A stretch of DNA of 64,000 bases from assembly GCF_011303555.1 (NCBI RefSeq), contig NZ_CP049868.1, positions 3,658,001 to 3,722,000 on the forward strand, written 5' to 3'. Of the stretch, positions 20,355-29,297 are shown one piece after another; position 1 is the stretch's first letter, and the number at the start of each line of letters is the position of its first letter. Below the pieces are notes generated by a model. The model was not told the origin of the DNA. It searched no databases and saw nothing but the letters and a program-made list of their open reading frames with translations. The translations under genes and the position numbers were made by a program. The DNA is from Pedobacter sp. HDW13 (GTDB lineage Bacteria > Bacteroidota > Bacteroidia > Sphingobacteriales > Sphingobacteriaceae).

Positions 20355-22463
20355 ATGAATAAAAGATTACTATTACTCCTGTTTTTTTTTACTGCTGTTA
20401 TTCAATTTGCATATGCAGAAGATATAGTAGTTTATGTAGCTCCCAAAGGTGTTGGAAACGGGACTAAAATATCGCCATGCTCACTCGAACAGGCAGTCGC
20501 AATGTTGCCGAGGTTGAAAAGGGAAAGCAAAACTGGAAGTATTACCATTCTTTTAAAGGATGGTACTTATGAATTAAACGGTCCTCTTCTCCTTAGCCCG
20601 GAGAATGGAGGGACCAATGATTTAAAAATAGTCTTTAAGGCCAGTGGCAATTCGAAACCCGTTATTAGCGGAGGCAGAACAATCACCCTTGCCGGTACTG
20701 AAGTTCTATCTGCAGATCTTTCTTTACTGCAGAAAGGGAAGGAGGGAATGCTTCAGGATATTTATGTTGATGGAAAAAGAGCCATACGTGCCAGAATGCC
20801 AAATAGTGGTTATTTGAATTTTAAAAAGACTGCTGAAAAAAAGAATTCAGATTTGCCATGGAGCCAAACAAACTCTGTTCAATACTTTGAAATCCCTTCA
20901 GAAACCTATGATGAATTAAAAAAGGTACCTGCAGAGAAATTAAAGAACATACGATTTAATGCCTATCACAAATGGATTGCGACAAGCCGCACGATTGATT
21001 CATTAAGTTCAGGCAGTCCAGGTTTTTATTCAACCGGTCAAGCCATGGCTCCCCATAACAAAATTGATAAGTCATCGCTTTTCTTTTTTGAGAATGCAGA
21101 TTATGCATTGGATATGAAAAATGAATGGGTTATCGATGAAAATAATGTGGTGAAATATATTCCTGAAGATAGAAAAATAAAGGAAGTAAAAGCTGTCGTA
21201 CCCGTAATTGAGAAATTATTGGTTATTCAAGGCGATAGTAAAAATTTGGTAACCAATGTTTCTTTTGAAGGTATCTCATTTTGTTTTGCCAATAAACCAT
21301 TTATCGCCTCTAAATATGGTCAGGCAGCCACTGCAATTGATGCCGCTATTATGCTAAATGATGCGAAAAACATTCAGTTTGAAAATTGCCGGATCATGCA
21401 TACTGGCCAATATGCTATTTGGTTTAAAAACAATGTCAAATATTGCGGTTTGCGGAAATGTTATATCAACGATTTAGGTGCGGGCGGTGTGCGTATCGGG
21501 CCTACTGAATTGCCTGGTGATACACTAAAAACTACTTCCAATATCCGTATAGAAAATTGTATTATTCAATCCGGAGGAAAAAACTACGCACATGGCGTAG
21601 GGGTGTTAGTTGCTCATGCTGCTAATAACATCATCATGCACAATGATATTGCAGACTTTGGGTATAGTGGTGTATCAGTTGGATGGGTTTGGGGCTACGG
21701 CTACAGCCCAAGTGTTAACAATAAAGTGTTATTCAATCAAATACACCACATCGGGTGGGGGATTTTAAGTGATATGGCAGGCATCTATACACTTGGTATT
21801 TCTCCGGGCACCGAAATAAACAACAATATCATTCATGATGTGTATTCTTACAGCTATGGTGGCTGGGGGCTGTATACTGATGAGGGTTCATCAGATATTC
21901 ACATGGAAAATAATCTGGTTTATCGTACCAAAACGGGTGGCTTCCACCAGCATTATGGGAAAAACAATATAATCAATAATAATATCATTGCCTGGAGTAA
22001 GCAATTCTTAGCTCAAAATTCAAGAATTGAGAAACACCAAAGTTTTGAATTCAAGCATAATATTTTGCTATCAGGCGGAGAAACCTTTTTTCAAGGCACC
22101 TGGAAAAAAGGTAGTGTAAATATTGATAGCAATGCATATTGGAACATGCATGATAAAAAGAATTTTTTTATGATTTCAACGAGTGAATATGGAAGTAAAC
22201 CTGACACTTTATCTTTTAAACAGTGGTCGGAGAGTAGTGGTAGAGACAAAAACAGCATATTCCTTAACCCGCACTTTAAGGATCCTGAGAAATATGATTT
22301 TAAGATCAGGAATAAATCTTTGCTAAGGCAAATAGGATTTATTCCATTTGATTATACAAGGGCAGGGGTTACTGGTGATAAGAAGTGGAAAAAATTAGCT
22401 GTTTTGCCGGCAAAAATTATTCAGGAATTTGATAGAACAGTTAGGGAAACCATGCTGCAATAA
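20355..22463 (+). CDS. Secreted right-handed beta-helix protein, GH141-like
   Basis: 702 residues with a signal peptide (cleavage near AYAE, residue 22). The start VYVAPKGVGNGTKISPCSLE is the usual opening of pectin-lyase-fold enzymes. The centre has beta-helix coils rich in Asn ladders (NIRIENCIIQ, NNNIIHDVYSYSYGGWGLY, MENNLVYRTKTGGFHQHYGK). The block DMAGIYTLGISPGTEINNNI followed by TDEGSS and GGFHQHYGKNN reminds me of GH141 glycosidases (alpha-L-fucosidase/xylanase family). That assignment is from memory of the family and is tentative. It lies 180 bp after the DUF5054 tandem in the same direction and probably belongs to the same degradation programme. Confidence 0.65.
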   Translation: MNKRLLLLLFFFTAVIQFAYAEDIVVYVAPKGVGNGTKISPCSLEQAVAMLPRLKRESKTGSITILLKDGTYELNGPLLLSPENGGTNDLKIVFKASGNSKPVISGGRTITLAGTEVLSADLSLLQKGKEGMLQDIYVDGKRAIRARMPNSGYLNFKKTAEKKNSDLPWSQTNSVQYFEIPSETYDELKKVPAEKLKNIRFNAYHKWIATSRTIDSLSSGSPGFYSTGQAMAPHNKIDKSSLFFFENADYALDMKNEWVIDENNVVKYIPEDRKIKEVKAVVPVIEKLLVIQGDSKNLVTNVSFEGISFCFANKPFIASKYGQAATAIDAAIMLNDAKNIQFENCRIMHTGQYAIWFKNNVKYCGLRKCYINDLGAGGVRIGPTELPGDTLKTTSNIRIENCIIQSGGKNYAHGVGVLVAHAANNIIMHNDIADFGYSGVSVGWVWGYGYSPSVNNKVLFNQIHHIGWGILSDMAGIYTLGISPGTEINNNIIHDVYSYSYGGWGLYTDEGSSDIHMENNLVYRTKTGGFHQHYGKNNIINNNIIAWSKQFLAQNSRIEKHQSFEFKHNILLSGGETFFQGTWKKGSVNIDSNAYWNMHDKKNFFMISTSEYGSKPDTLSFKQWSESSGRDKNSIFLNPHFKDPEKYDFKIRNKSLLRQIGFIPFDYTRAGVTGDKKWKKLAVLPAKIIQEFDRTVRETMLQ

Positions 22464-22570
22464 ACAGAAAAGAGAATTTCAGGGAATTAGCATTTGTTAT
22501 TGATGATACAAGCTAAATGAGATATAGTATAATCCATTTTTATGATAATTATCAATAATAGATAATAGAT

Positions 22571-23004
22571 ATGAACAATTTGATAGAAAAATATTACAAA
22601 GAAGAGAATGGATACCATCCTTTTTTTATTCGTGAACAATGGCAGGTAGCACAATTGAATTATTTGCTATCCTTATGTTTTACCTGTATTGAGCAGGTGG
22701 AACGGCATGCGCTTACGGATGAAATTTTGTATTAACAAAAGGTCAGGCCGTATTGATCGGTGCAACAATTGAGCAAGACCAGGTGAGTTTTGAATGTGTA
22801 CAGATGGAGCAGGGCGTAACGTATAATATTCCGGTTAACTGCTGGCATACGATTGCGATGAGTGAAGATGCTCAGGTCATCATTGTCGGAAAAAACAATA
22901 CTCATTTGGGTGACGTTTTTTATTATACACTTTCAAACGAGGATAAACAACAGTTAAAAAATACTATAATGGAATTGGTAATAGAATATGGAAGATGCAA
23001 ATAA
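22571..23004 (+). CDS. Small cupin-like protein of unknown function (one-base frameshift)
   Basis: ATG at 22571 opens MNNLIEKYYKEENGYHPFF and stops at 22732. The remaining ~85 residues are open in the next frame up to 23004. One extra T in the T run 22725-22728 joins LTDEIFVLTKGQ to AVLIGATIEQDQ and gives a ~144-residue protein. The pattern FVLTKGQAVLIGA, then VTYNIPVNCWHTIAMSEDAQ, resembles a cupin barrel (one His in NCWHT). I recognise similar small proteins beside Bacteroidota sugar-utilisation genes but do not know their function. No signal peptide, so cytoplasmic. Whether the break is real cannot be told from the sequence. Confidence 0.6.
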
Positions 23005-23211
23005 ACAAAGCCATGAATTGGAATCTTAGGTGACCTTTGCAAGATTTAGTGCAATTTCAGTTGAATGGATAGTGCAGATTATCGCCCATTTCTGGCTCTG
23101 GGATTTGTTATAGCCGCAATGATGATTATATAACCATTCAAAGAAATCTTAGTTCCATCTTTTGTATACGCCATAAAAATTATTATTCATGTCATTTATA
23201 GATAATTAGAA

Positions 23212-26200
23212 ATGAAAATATTAAAAATCATTGCCTCATTCAGTGTCTTAGTGTTTATTTGCTTTTATGCGTCCGCGCAAAAACAAGTAAATAGTATTAT
23301 TCAGGAGATTCCTGCAAACGAAATTACCTTGTCAGCATCTACTAGTTTTAGTCCGGATCAAAGTGCTGGCCATTTAATAGACGGTTCTGGCGTTCGAAAC
23401 AAAGTACATGACAATAATGGTAGCGCTACTACCATGTGGCATACTATTCAAAATCCTGCTGCAAGTATCCCTTCAAAAGGATTGCCTGCATTCAAGGCAT
23501 GGCTTAGATTTGATTTTTCAACTCAAAAATCTTTTAATAGGGTTTTGATATGGAACCATAATCAGGAGAATCTGACTAACCGTGGATTTCGTTTAATTAA
23601 GATTTATGGAACAACTGATAGGGTTAGTTGGACTCAGTTAAATGCATTGGAGTTGCCAAATGCTAAAACGACGAGTGGAAAGGCAACTGAAATCGCCATT
23701 GGGGAGAAAAAAAAGCTCAAGGCAGTAATCATTGCTGCAGAATCCAATTGGGGAGGTGATGTTTATGGATTAAGTGAAGTTAGGTTTTTATCTGAGCTTA
23801 AGGTTGATAAATCAAATTTTCCTTTTCCCAACGATTTGGAATGTACTTCAACAAGTATTTATCGATTTTGTAGAGATGGGAAGCCGGGGAGAGAGGTCGT
23901 ACTGAATTTTAAAGGCAATAATTTATTTCAGGCTTCCACTATTGAAGTTTCAGCAGAGGGGCGAACGGAAACTTTTGCTGTTCCATTCCAACAACAGGGA
24001 CGGACATCAACAAAGGTTACCCTGCCATCCCAAGTAGGTGTTGATAAGGAAGTGTCCATACTGGTCACATTGAAATCAGGAAGTAAAATTCTAAAAAAAT
24101 CATTTGCGCTGAAACCACAAAGGCAATGGACGGTATATATCTATCCGCATTCTCATGTAGATATAGGCTATACCAACACGCAGGCCAATGTTGAAATTAT
24201 TCATAAACGTAACCTTCTTAATGGAATGAAGCTGGCCAAAGAAACAGCAAATTATCCTGTAGGATCCCGGTATATCTGGAATCCGGAGGTGATTTGGCCA
24301 GTGGAGCGTTATTTAAAGAATGCAACACCAACTGAAAAGGAAGAATTATTGGATGCGGTTCGAAAAGGGTATATCCATCTTGATGCCGGTTACATCAATG
24401 ACAATACAAGCATTACTGCAGATGAGGAATTTCCAAGATATTTTGGTGATGCAAAGAAATTGGAAAAAGCTACAGGAATACCTGTAAACACAATTGTTCA
24501 GGTTGATGTTCCGGGTATGACCTGGGGAATCGTACCCATGGCCGCTCAGTTTGGGATAAAATATGTTTTTGCTCCGTTTAATGGGTCTGATCGCATTGGG
24601 TTGGCGGATAAACTCAATTTTAAACCCTTTTGGTGGATTGGGCAGGATGGAGTCTCAAAGGTCTTGTTTCTTCAGCCGGGGGATTATACTCCCGGTGCCA
24701 GAGCTAAGGGCTTTAAATATTGGCCTATAATGGCTGGCCAAAAGGATCCTGATAAATTACTGCAAATTGTTAAAACAGCCCATCCCCGTGAAAATTTTAT
24801 TGATGGTTATTTATGGGGAAAACTAAAGGAATTGGAAAACAACAAAGAATATCCATATGATTTATTTCCAATGACATGGGCAATGGCAGATAATACACCT
24901 ATTGATGCGGACTTGCCTGAGGCTGTAAAAAGCTGGAATGAAGAATATGCGTTTCCCCGCCTGGTTATTTCCAGTTCAACGGATATCATGTCAGCTTTTG
25001 AAAAAAAATATGGTGAGGTCATTCCTTCATATAAAGGGGATTTTACGGAGTACTGGACCGATGGCCTTGGGACGGCGGCCAAAGAGACATCAATGAACCG
25101 CAATTCGAAAGAGCGGTTAATTCAATCTGATATTCTTTGGTCAATGCTTTATCCAAATCAAAAGGCACCCCGAACTGAGTTTGATGAAGCATGGCGAAAT
25201 GTCCTGATGGGGTCAGAGCATACCTGGTGTTACATGAATCCAGCTCAGGCTGATATGCAGGATGTTATATGGAAAGTAAAGCAGGGTTTCTTTAAAACAG
25301 CTGAACATAGTAGTCAGCAAATACTTTCTAATATGTTAAAACCTATTGCCAGTGAAACCTCTAATATTGTAGGGGTATTTAATACTTTGTCGTGGCCTCG
25401 TGGTGGGCTGATAACACTGACCCCTGAGCAGAGTAAAGGCTTTAATATTGTAAGGGATGAGTATAAAAAGATCATAACTTCTCAGCGGCTGAGCACAGGA
25501 GAACTGGTATTTTTGGTGTCTGAAATTCCCGCTTTTGGAACCAAAAACTATTATCTGAGCAATAGCTCTGGAAAGAAGCCTGATGTTAAGATAGCAAAAG
25601 GAAATACCCTGGATAACGGAATATTTAAGGTGAAAATAGATACGGTTTCGGGAGATGTCATTCATATAACAGATGCATCGGGTACTGAATTTGTAAATAA
25701 GAATGACCCGGCCAATATTAATAGCTTCAGGTATCTGCTGGGAAGTGGCGAACCTGCATCAGCAGGACCTCAGTATGCTGCAAATGCAAACACCGTTTTG
25801 AGTAATGATGCTGTGAAAATCGTAAAAGCAACTGGTCCAACGGAAGTGAGAGTCGTTATCAAAGAGAACGGACCTCTTGTCGCATCAATACTGGTCACAT
25901 CAAAAGCCGATGGCTGTAACAAGCTAACCCGTGAAGTCCGTGTTGTTGCTGGCAAACCTGAAATTGAAATAGATAATTTGGTAGACAAAATAGCAACGAT
26001 AAAAAAAGAAGGGATACATTTTGGATTTGCTTTTGACGTTCCAAATGGACGTACCAGAATGGATATTCCCTGGGGTGTTGTAGAGGTTGAAAAGAACCAA
26101 CTTCCTGCAGCAAACCGCAATTGGATGAGTTTCCAGCGCTGGCTGGATATTTCCAATGAGAATAAGGGAGTTTCCTGGTGTGCGCTTGATGCACCTACTT

Positions 26201-26718
26201 TCGAAAGCGGTAATATGACAGCTAACATTATTGGAGGAGCTTTCCATTCACCACAATGGATTGAAAATCTACCACTAAATTCAACCATTTATTCCTGGGC
26301 ACTTAACAACCATTGGCATACCAATTACCCCTTGTTCCAAGAGGGGAAACTGAATTTTCGTTATAGGATATTACCTCATAAATATGGGTATAACGCGGTA
26401 AAAACAAATCGTTTTGGATTGGAACAATCTCGTCCACTGCTTGCGGTGCTGCTAAAGGAAAAAATATCACTTAAACCTGTAGTTAAAATAGATAATGAAA
26501 ATGTTTTTATATCAGTCATAAAAACCTCAGCAGATGGTAAATCCAAGGTTATCAGACTACGCTCTTTATCAGAGAAAGAAGAAACAGCAATTTTATCATT
26601 TCCAGGCATCAGGCCGAAATCCGTGCGGACCTGTGTTGCAGACGAAACTCCAGGCGAAGAAGTTGGAAGCACCATTCATTTGGCGCCATATGGCATAGTA
26701 ACACTTGTGATTGAATAG
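23212..26718 (+). CDS. Secreted GH38-family glycoside hydrolase with N-terminal discoidin domain
   Basis: 1168 residues with a signal peptide ending near YASAQ (residue 23). Residues ~35-195 form a discoidin/F5-8C-like carbohydrate-binding domain (LRFDFSTQKSFNRVLIWNHN, YGLSEVRF). A linker domain follows to ~300. The GH38 barrel begins at YPHSHVDIGYT (His315/Asp317, zinc pair); Asp432 in QVDVPGMTW corresponds to the nucleophile region and His670 in SEHTWCY to the fourth ligand. The C-terminal third has the GH38 beta-sandwich (VGVFNTLSWPRGG). The three motif blocks match the four DUF5054 paralogues in order and spacing, so this is a distant member of the same clan. Likely alpha-mannosidase; no composite promoter element was found upstream. 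Confidence 0.82.
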   Translation: MKILKIIASFSVLVFICFYASAQKQVNSIIQEIPANEITLSASTSFSPDQSAGHLIDGSGVRNKVHDNNGSATTMWHTIQNPAASIPSKGLPAFKAWLRFDFSTQKSFNRVLIWNHNQENLTNRGFRLIKIYGTTDRVSWTQLNALELPNAKTTSGKATEIAIGEKKKLKAVIIAAESNWGGDVYGLSEVRFLSELKVDKSNFPFPNDLECTSTSIYRFCRDGKPGREVVLNFKGNNLFQASTIEVSAEGRTETFAVPFQQQGRTSTKVTLPSQVGVDKEVSILVTLKSGSKILKKSFALKPQRQWTVYIYPHSHVDIGYTNTQANVEIIHKRNLLNGMKLAKETANYPVGSRYIWNPEVIWPVERYLKNATPTEKEELLDAVRKGYIHLDAGYINDNTSITADEEFPRYFGDAKKLEKATGIPVNTIVQVDVPGMTWGIVPMAAQFGIKYVFAPFNGSDRIGLADKLNFKPFWWIGQDGVSKVLFLQPGDYTPGARAKGFKYWPIMAGQKDPDKLLQIVKTAHPRENFIDGYLWGKLKELENNKEYPYDLFPMTWAMADNTPIDADLPEAVKSWNEEYAFPRLVISSSTDIMSAFEKKYGEVIPSYKGDFTEYWTDGLGTAAKETSMNRNSKERLIQSDILWSMLYPNQKAPRTEFDEAWRNVLMGSEHTWCYMNPAQADMQDVIWKVKQGFFKTAEHSSQQILSNMLKPIASETSNIVGVFNTLSWPRGGLITLTPEQSKGFNIVRDEYKKIITSQRLSTGELVFLVSEIPAFGTKNYYLSNSSGKKPDVKIAKGNTLDNGIFKVKIDTVSGDVIHITDASGTEFVNKNDPANINSFRYLLGSGEPASAGPQYAANANTVLSNDAVKIVKATGPTEVRVVIKENGPLVASILVTSKADGCNKLTREVRVVAGKPEIEIDNLVDKIATIKKEGIHFGFAFDVPNGRTRMDIPWGVVEVEKNQLPAANRNWMSFQRWLDISNENKGVSWCALDAPTFESGNMTANIIGGAFHSPQWIENLPLNSTIYSWALNNHWHTNYPLFQEGKLNFRYRILPHKYGYNAVKTNRFGLEQSRPLLAVLLKEKISLKPVVKIDNENVFISVIKTSADGKSKVIRLRSLSEKEETAILSFPGIRPKSVRTCVADETPGEEVGSTIHLAPYGIVTLVIE

Positions 26719-26927
26719 ATATTAAAAAGGGAGATATTATATCAGGGAAATGGTTGTAGCGTTAGATTTAGTTATGGGTATTGTTTAACTATATAGTCGT
26801 TTGCAAATTGCAGGAGGAATTTATTAGCAAAACATAGGAGATGCTTACTTCGGGGATAGGATTTTTGCTGTGAGGGGTTTCTGAAACTGAAATCGTCAGT
26901 TATTCATTAAAGTTAGGCTTAGTATAA

Positions 26928-26956
26928 GCATCGGTGTTATATATGAACACCGATGC
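26928..26956. terminator. Hairpin between convergent genes
   Basis: Eleven-bp perfect stem GCATCGGTGTT (26928-26938) / AACACCGATGC (26946-26956), 7-nt loop. It lies between the 3' ends of the GH38 gene (+) and the metzincin gene (-). It has no long T tract on either side, so it is called a bidirectional terminator only from position and stem strength. Confidence 0.6.
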
Positions 26957-26977
26957 AAATGTATTATAGATAAAGGT

Positions 26978-28063
26978 TTATTTTAAGTCAGCAGGCTTAT
27001 AATAATTCTCCAGTGTTACAGGAAACATTTTTTCATTGAATAATTTTTGCATTACCCTGATTGTTACCGGACTGATTCCAGTATTTACATTATTTACTTT
27101 AATGGGGTAGGTCATGTTGGAGGAATGCCCGTAGCCTACGCAGTGGCCTACTTCATGAGATAAGACATCTCCTGCCCCCGCAACATTTATATAATCCCTT
27201 ATTACATGGTTTGCATATCCCAAAGTGGATCCACCGCCTAATCCAGATACATTGGTCACTACTCCGCACTGGAAAAAGCTATGATTTAAAATATCGTTAT
27301 AGGTTTTTAATTTTTGTGCATCTGTCAAAACAGTTGTTCCATCGTTGGCTACAATCCGCTCGTTTAGGAATTCAGTTTTAAAGTCTGCAGATATGAAAAC
27401 TGTGCCCATGTTAATCATTAACCCGGTATATCTGCGGATATCTTTCGCAGTTATGTCTTCTGCCCAATTATTTGTTACATCATTATTAGGATCATAATCA
27501 TGGTATTGTATATCCCATTTGAGCACAGCAAGTTTTTTAAGTTTGAGTATGATGGGATTGTCACCGGTGAAATCGAAGGATATTTTGGCTGGATCGATTC
27601 CAGTTCCTTTGTATTGGGAAAGGTCGGTTACTTTATTGTTGGTATCTAAGTATAAAACAGTTCCTTCCATAAATGGGTACTTTATTGTTTGTTTCCCATG
27701 AGCCCTTATTTTACTGATTTTAATAAGTTTAACGACCTGTTTGTTTGTGGCATCCGTACCGTTTGAAATAGTTGCCAATATGGTTGCGTTTTCAATATCA
27801 ATGGGCGCGAAATTGGAAATTTCGATGTTTTTTTCGTCAACAGCCCTTACACGGAGCACATGGGCAATGTTATACCGTCTGGCATCCGAGGTCATGACAT
27901 CAGGTGATTCGTTGTCCTGAAACATCAATGATGAATTCTGATCGCCATCCAAAGCGATGGTTTTTGTTGTTACCTCTGCTAGCTTTGGGAGCTCAGGGTC
28001 GTTGTTTTTTCTACAAGAGAGCGATAAAGCGCTACATAGAAACAAATAAAAGATTTTTTTCAT
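26978..28063 (-). CDS. Metzincin-type zinc metalloprotease lipoprotein
   Basis: 361 residues with a lipoprotein signal (LSLSCRKNND, Cys17). The active-site motif HEVGHCVGYGH (His303, His307, His313, Glu304) is the full metzincin HExxHxxGxxH, and SNMTYP (Met317) right after fits the Met-turn. The N-terminal ~190 residues are a beta-rich, unassigned domain. It is probably anchored in the outer membrane or periplasm and cleaves proteins. Its position among glycan-degrading genes suggests action on glycoproteins, but that is inference. It is transcribed away from the AraC gene 180 bp upstream and has no operon partner. Confidence 0.75.
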   Translation of the reverse strand: MKKIFYLFLCSALSLSCRKNNDPELPKLAEVTTKTIALDGDQNSSLMFQDNESPDVMTSDARRYNIAHVLRVRAVDEKNIEISNFAPIDIENATILATISNGTDATNKQVVKLIKISKIRAHGKQTIKYPFMEGTVLYLDTNNKVTDLSQYKGTGIDPAKISFDFTGDNPIILKLKKLAVLKWDIQYHDYDPNNDVTNNWAEDITAKDIRRYTGLMINMGTVFISADFKTEFLNERIVANDGTTVLTDAQKLKTYNDILNHSFFQCGVVTNVSGLGGGSTLGYANHVIRDYINVAGAGDVLSHEVGHCVGYGHSSNMTYPIKVNNVNTGISPVTIRVMQKLFNEKMFPVTLENYYKPADLK

Positions 28064-28242
28064 AATAGATAATATTTTAATGGTCTAAAATATGCTTAAT
28101 AATCTTAGTAGGGGGGAGACATATGTCCTGAAAAGGGGGATAAATGTTTTTTTTGTTGGGTCAGGATTTGAGGTTAAGACCAGCTCAAAAGTAGTAGACG
28201 ATAAAGGCATACCGGCCATTTTGGTAGATGTAATGCGCTGGT

Positions 28243-29130
28243 TTAAATGGTTTCGACGATACCGATTTTGCCGCCTTTGCTAATGTTATCAAGCGTAAAT
28301 GATTTTCGGTATTGGAGTGGACTGATATTTTTTATTTTCTGAAACTGTTTATGGAAATTGGCATGGGTGCTGTATCCGCTTTCATAGCAGATATCAAATA
28401 TAGACTTGTTGGTTTCAATTAACTGGCTACAGGCATATTCAATGCGCACTTCGTTTAAAAAATCGTTATAGGTTTTTTTCGTGCTGCGTTTAAAGTTCTT
28501 GCAAAAAGCAGGAATACTCATACACGCTTTTTTTGCAACATCAGAAAGGGTAATCTGCTCCCGGAAGGAGTCGATAGTGAATTGGAAAACTTTGCCCATA
28601 ATATCCATACCCTTCTGATCATATGCTTTGGCCTGCTGGGTAGAAACCGAGATATACTCCCGTTGGTTGGCGATTAAAAAGAGGCTTTCAAGTAAAAGAA
28701 CGATGCGTTTAACGCCGTTCGCGTATTCCAGTTCTTTGATTATTGATGCAAGTTGGTTTTTTATCACAGCTTTTATTTTCAAGCCAAGCATTGATGCTTC
28801 AAACAAAGCTTTTATCACACGGTTTTCTGGTAGATGAATGAAACTGGTACCCCAGAAATCTTCCCGGAACTGAACGACTATTGCACTGGTTACCTGATCT
28901 CCGGTTTTCTGAAAGGTATGAGGTAGATTAGCTCCAATTAAGTAAATATCACCTGTTTCAAATTCGCCGATATGGTTTCCAACAAAGCTCATACCAGAAC
29001 CTTCCGTAAAAAGAATGAGTTCATATTCGATATGCTGATGCCAGCCAACTTCAAAGTTTGGGGTGCGGAATGTCTTTGCTATAAATGAGCTGGATTCATC
29101 TGGTAATAGCCGCTGGGTAAATGGTTGCAT
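28243..29130 (-). CDS. AraC-family regulator with cupin sensor domain
   Basis: 295 residues. The N-terminal cupin/AraC-binding domain (WHQHIEYELILFTEGSGMSFVG, quoted over two strands, then GDIYLIGANLPHTF) is followed by a C-terminal double helix-turn-helix (ITLSDVAKKACMSIPAFCKNF and SIFDICYESGYSTHANFHKQF, ending SPLQYRKSF). It is divergent from the MFS-dioxygenase-isomerase run starting at 29298, with a 167-bp shared control region, so it probably regulates that operon in response to a sugar. The regulator at 37073 is a paralogue with the same architecture. Confidence 0.87.
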   Translation of the reverse strand: MQPFTQRLLPDESSSFIAKTFRTPNFEVGWHQHIEYELILFTEGSGMSFVGNHIGEFETGDIYLIGANLPHTFQKTGDQVTSAIVVQFREDFWGTSFIHLPENRVIKALFEASMLGLKIKAVIKNQLASIIKELEYANGVKRIVLLLESLFLIANQREYISVSTQQAKAYDQKGMDIMGKVFQFTIDSFREQITLSDVAKKACMSIPAFCKNFKRSTKKTYNDFLNEVRIEYACSQLIETNKSIFDICYESGYSTHANFHKQFQKIKNISPLQYRKSFTLDNISKGGKIGIVETI

Positions 29131-29297
29131 CTGGATGTGGCATTAAAAGAATAATGGATTAAAGTTAACTAAGTTATTCAATAATTACCATTGGTGTGCA
29201 ATATTTAGTTTATGATAGTTTATTTTTTTGATAATAAAGTAGTGCTGCTTCTTTTTGGAAACATCTAAATTTAAAGTAATTACAAATCTAACCATTT

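Noticed and set aside
25770..26288. 172-codon minus-strand frame inside the GH38 gene
   Set aside because: Fully inside a well-supported gene with no start signal or family resemblance; antisense shadow.
28092..28283. 63-codon frame on the + strand between the metzincin and AraC genes
   Set aside because: Its end overlaps the 3' end of the AraC gene, the composition is unlike a protein, and no motif is seen.
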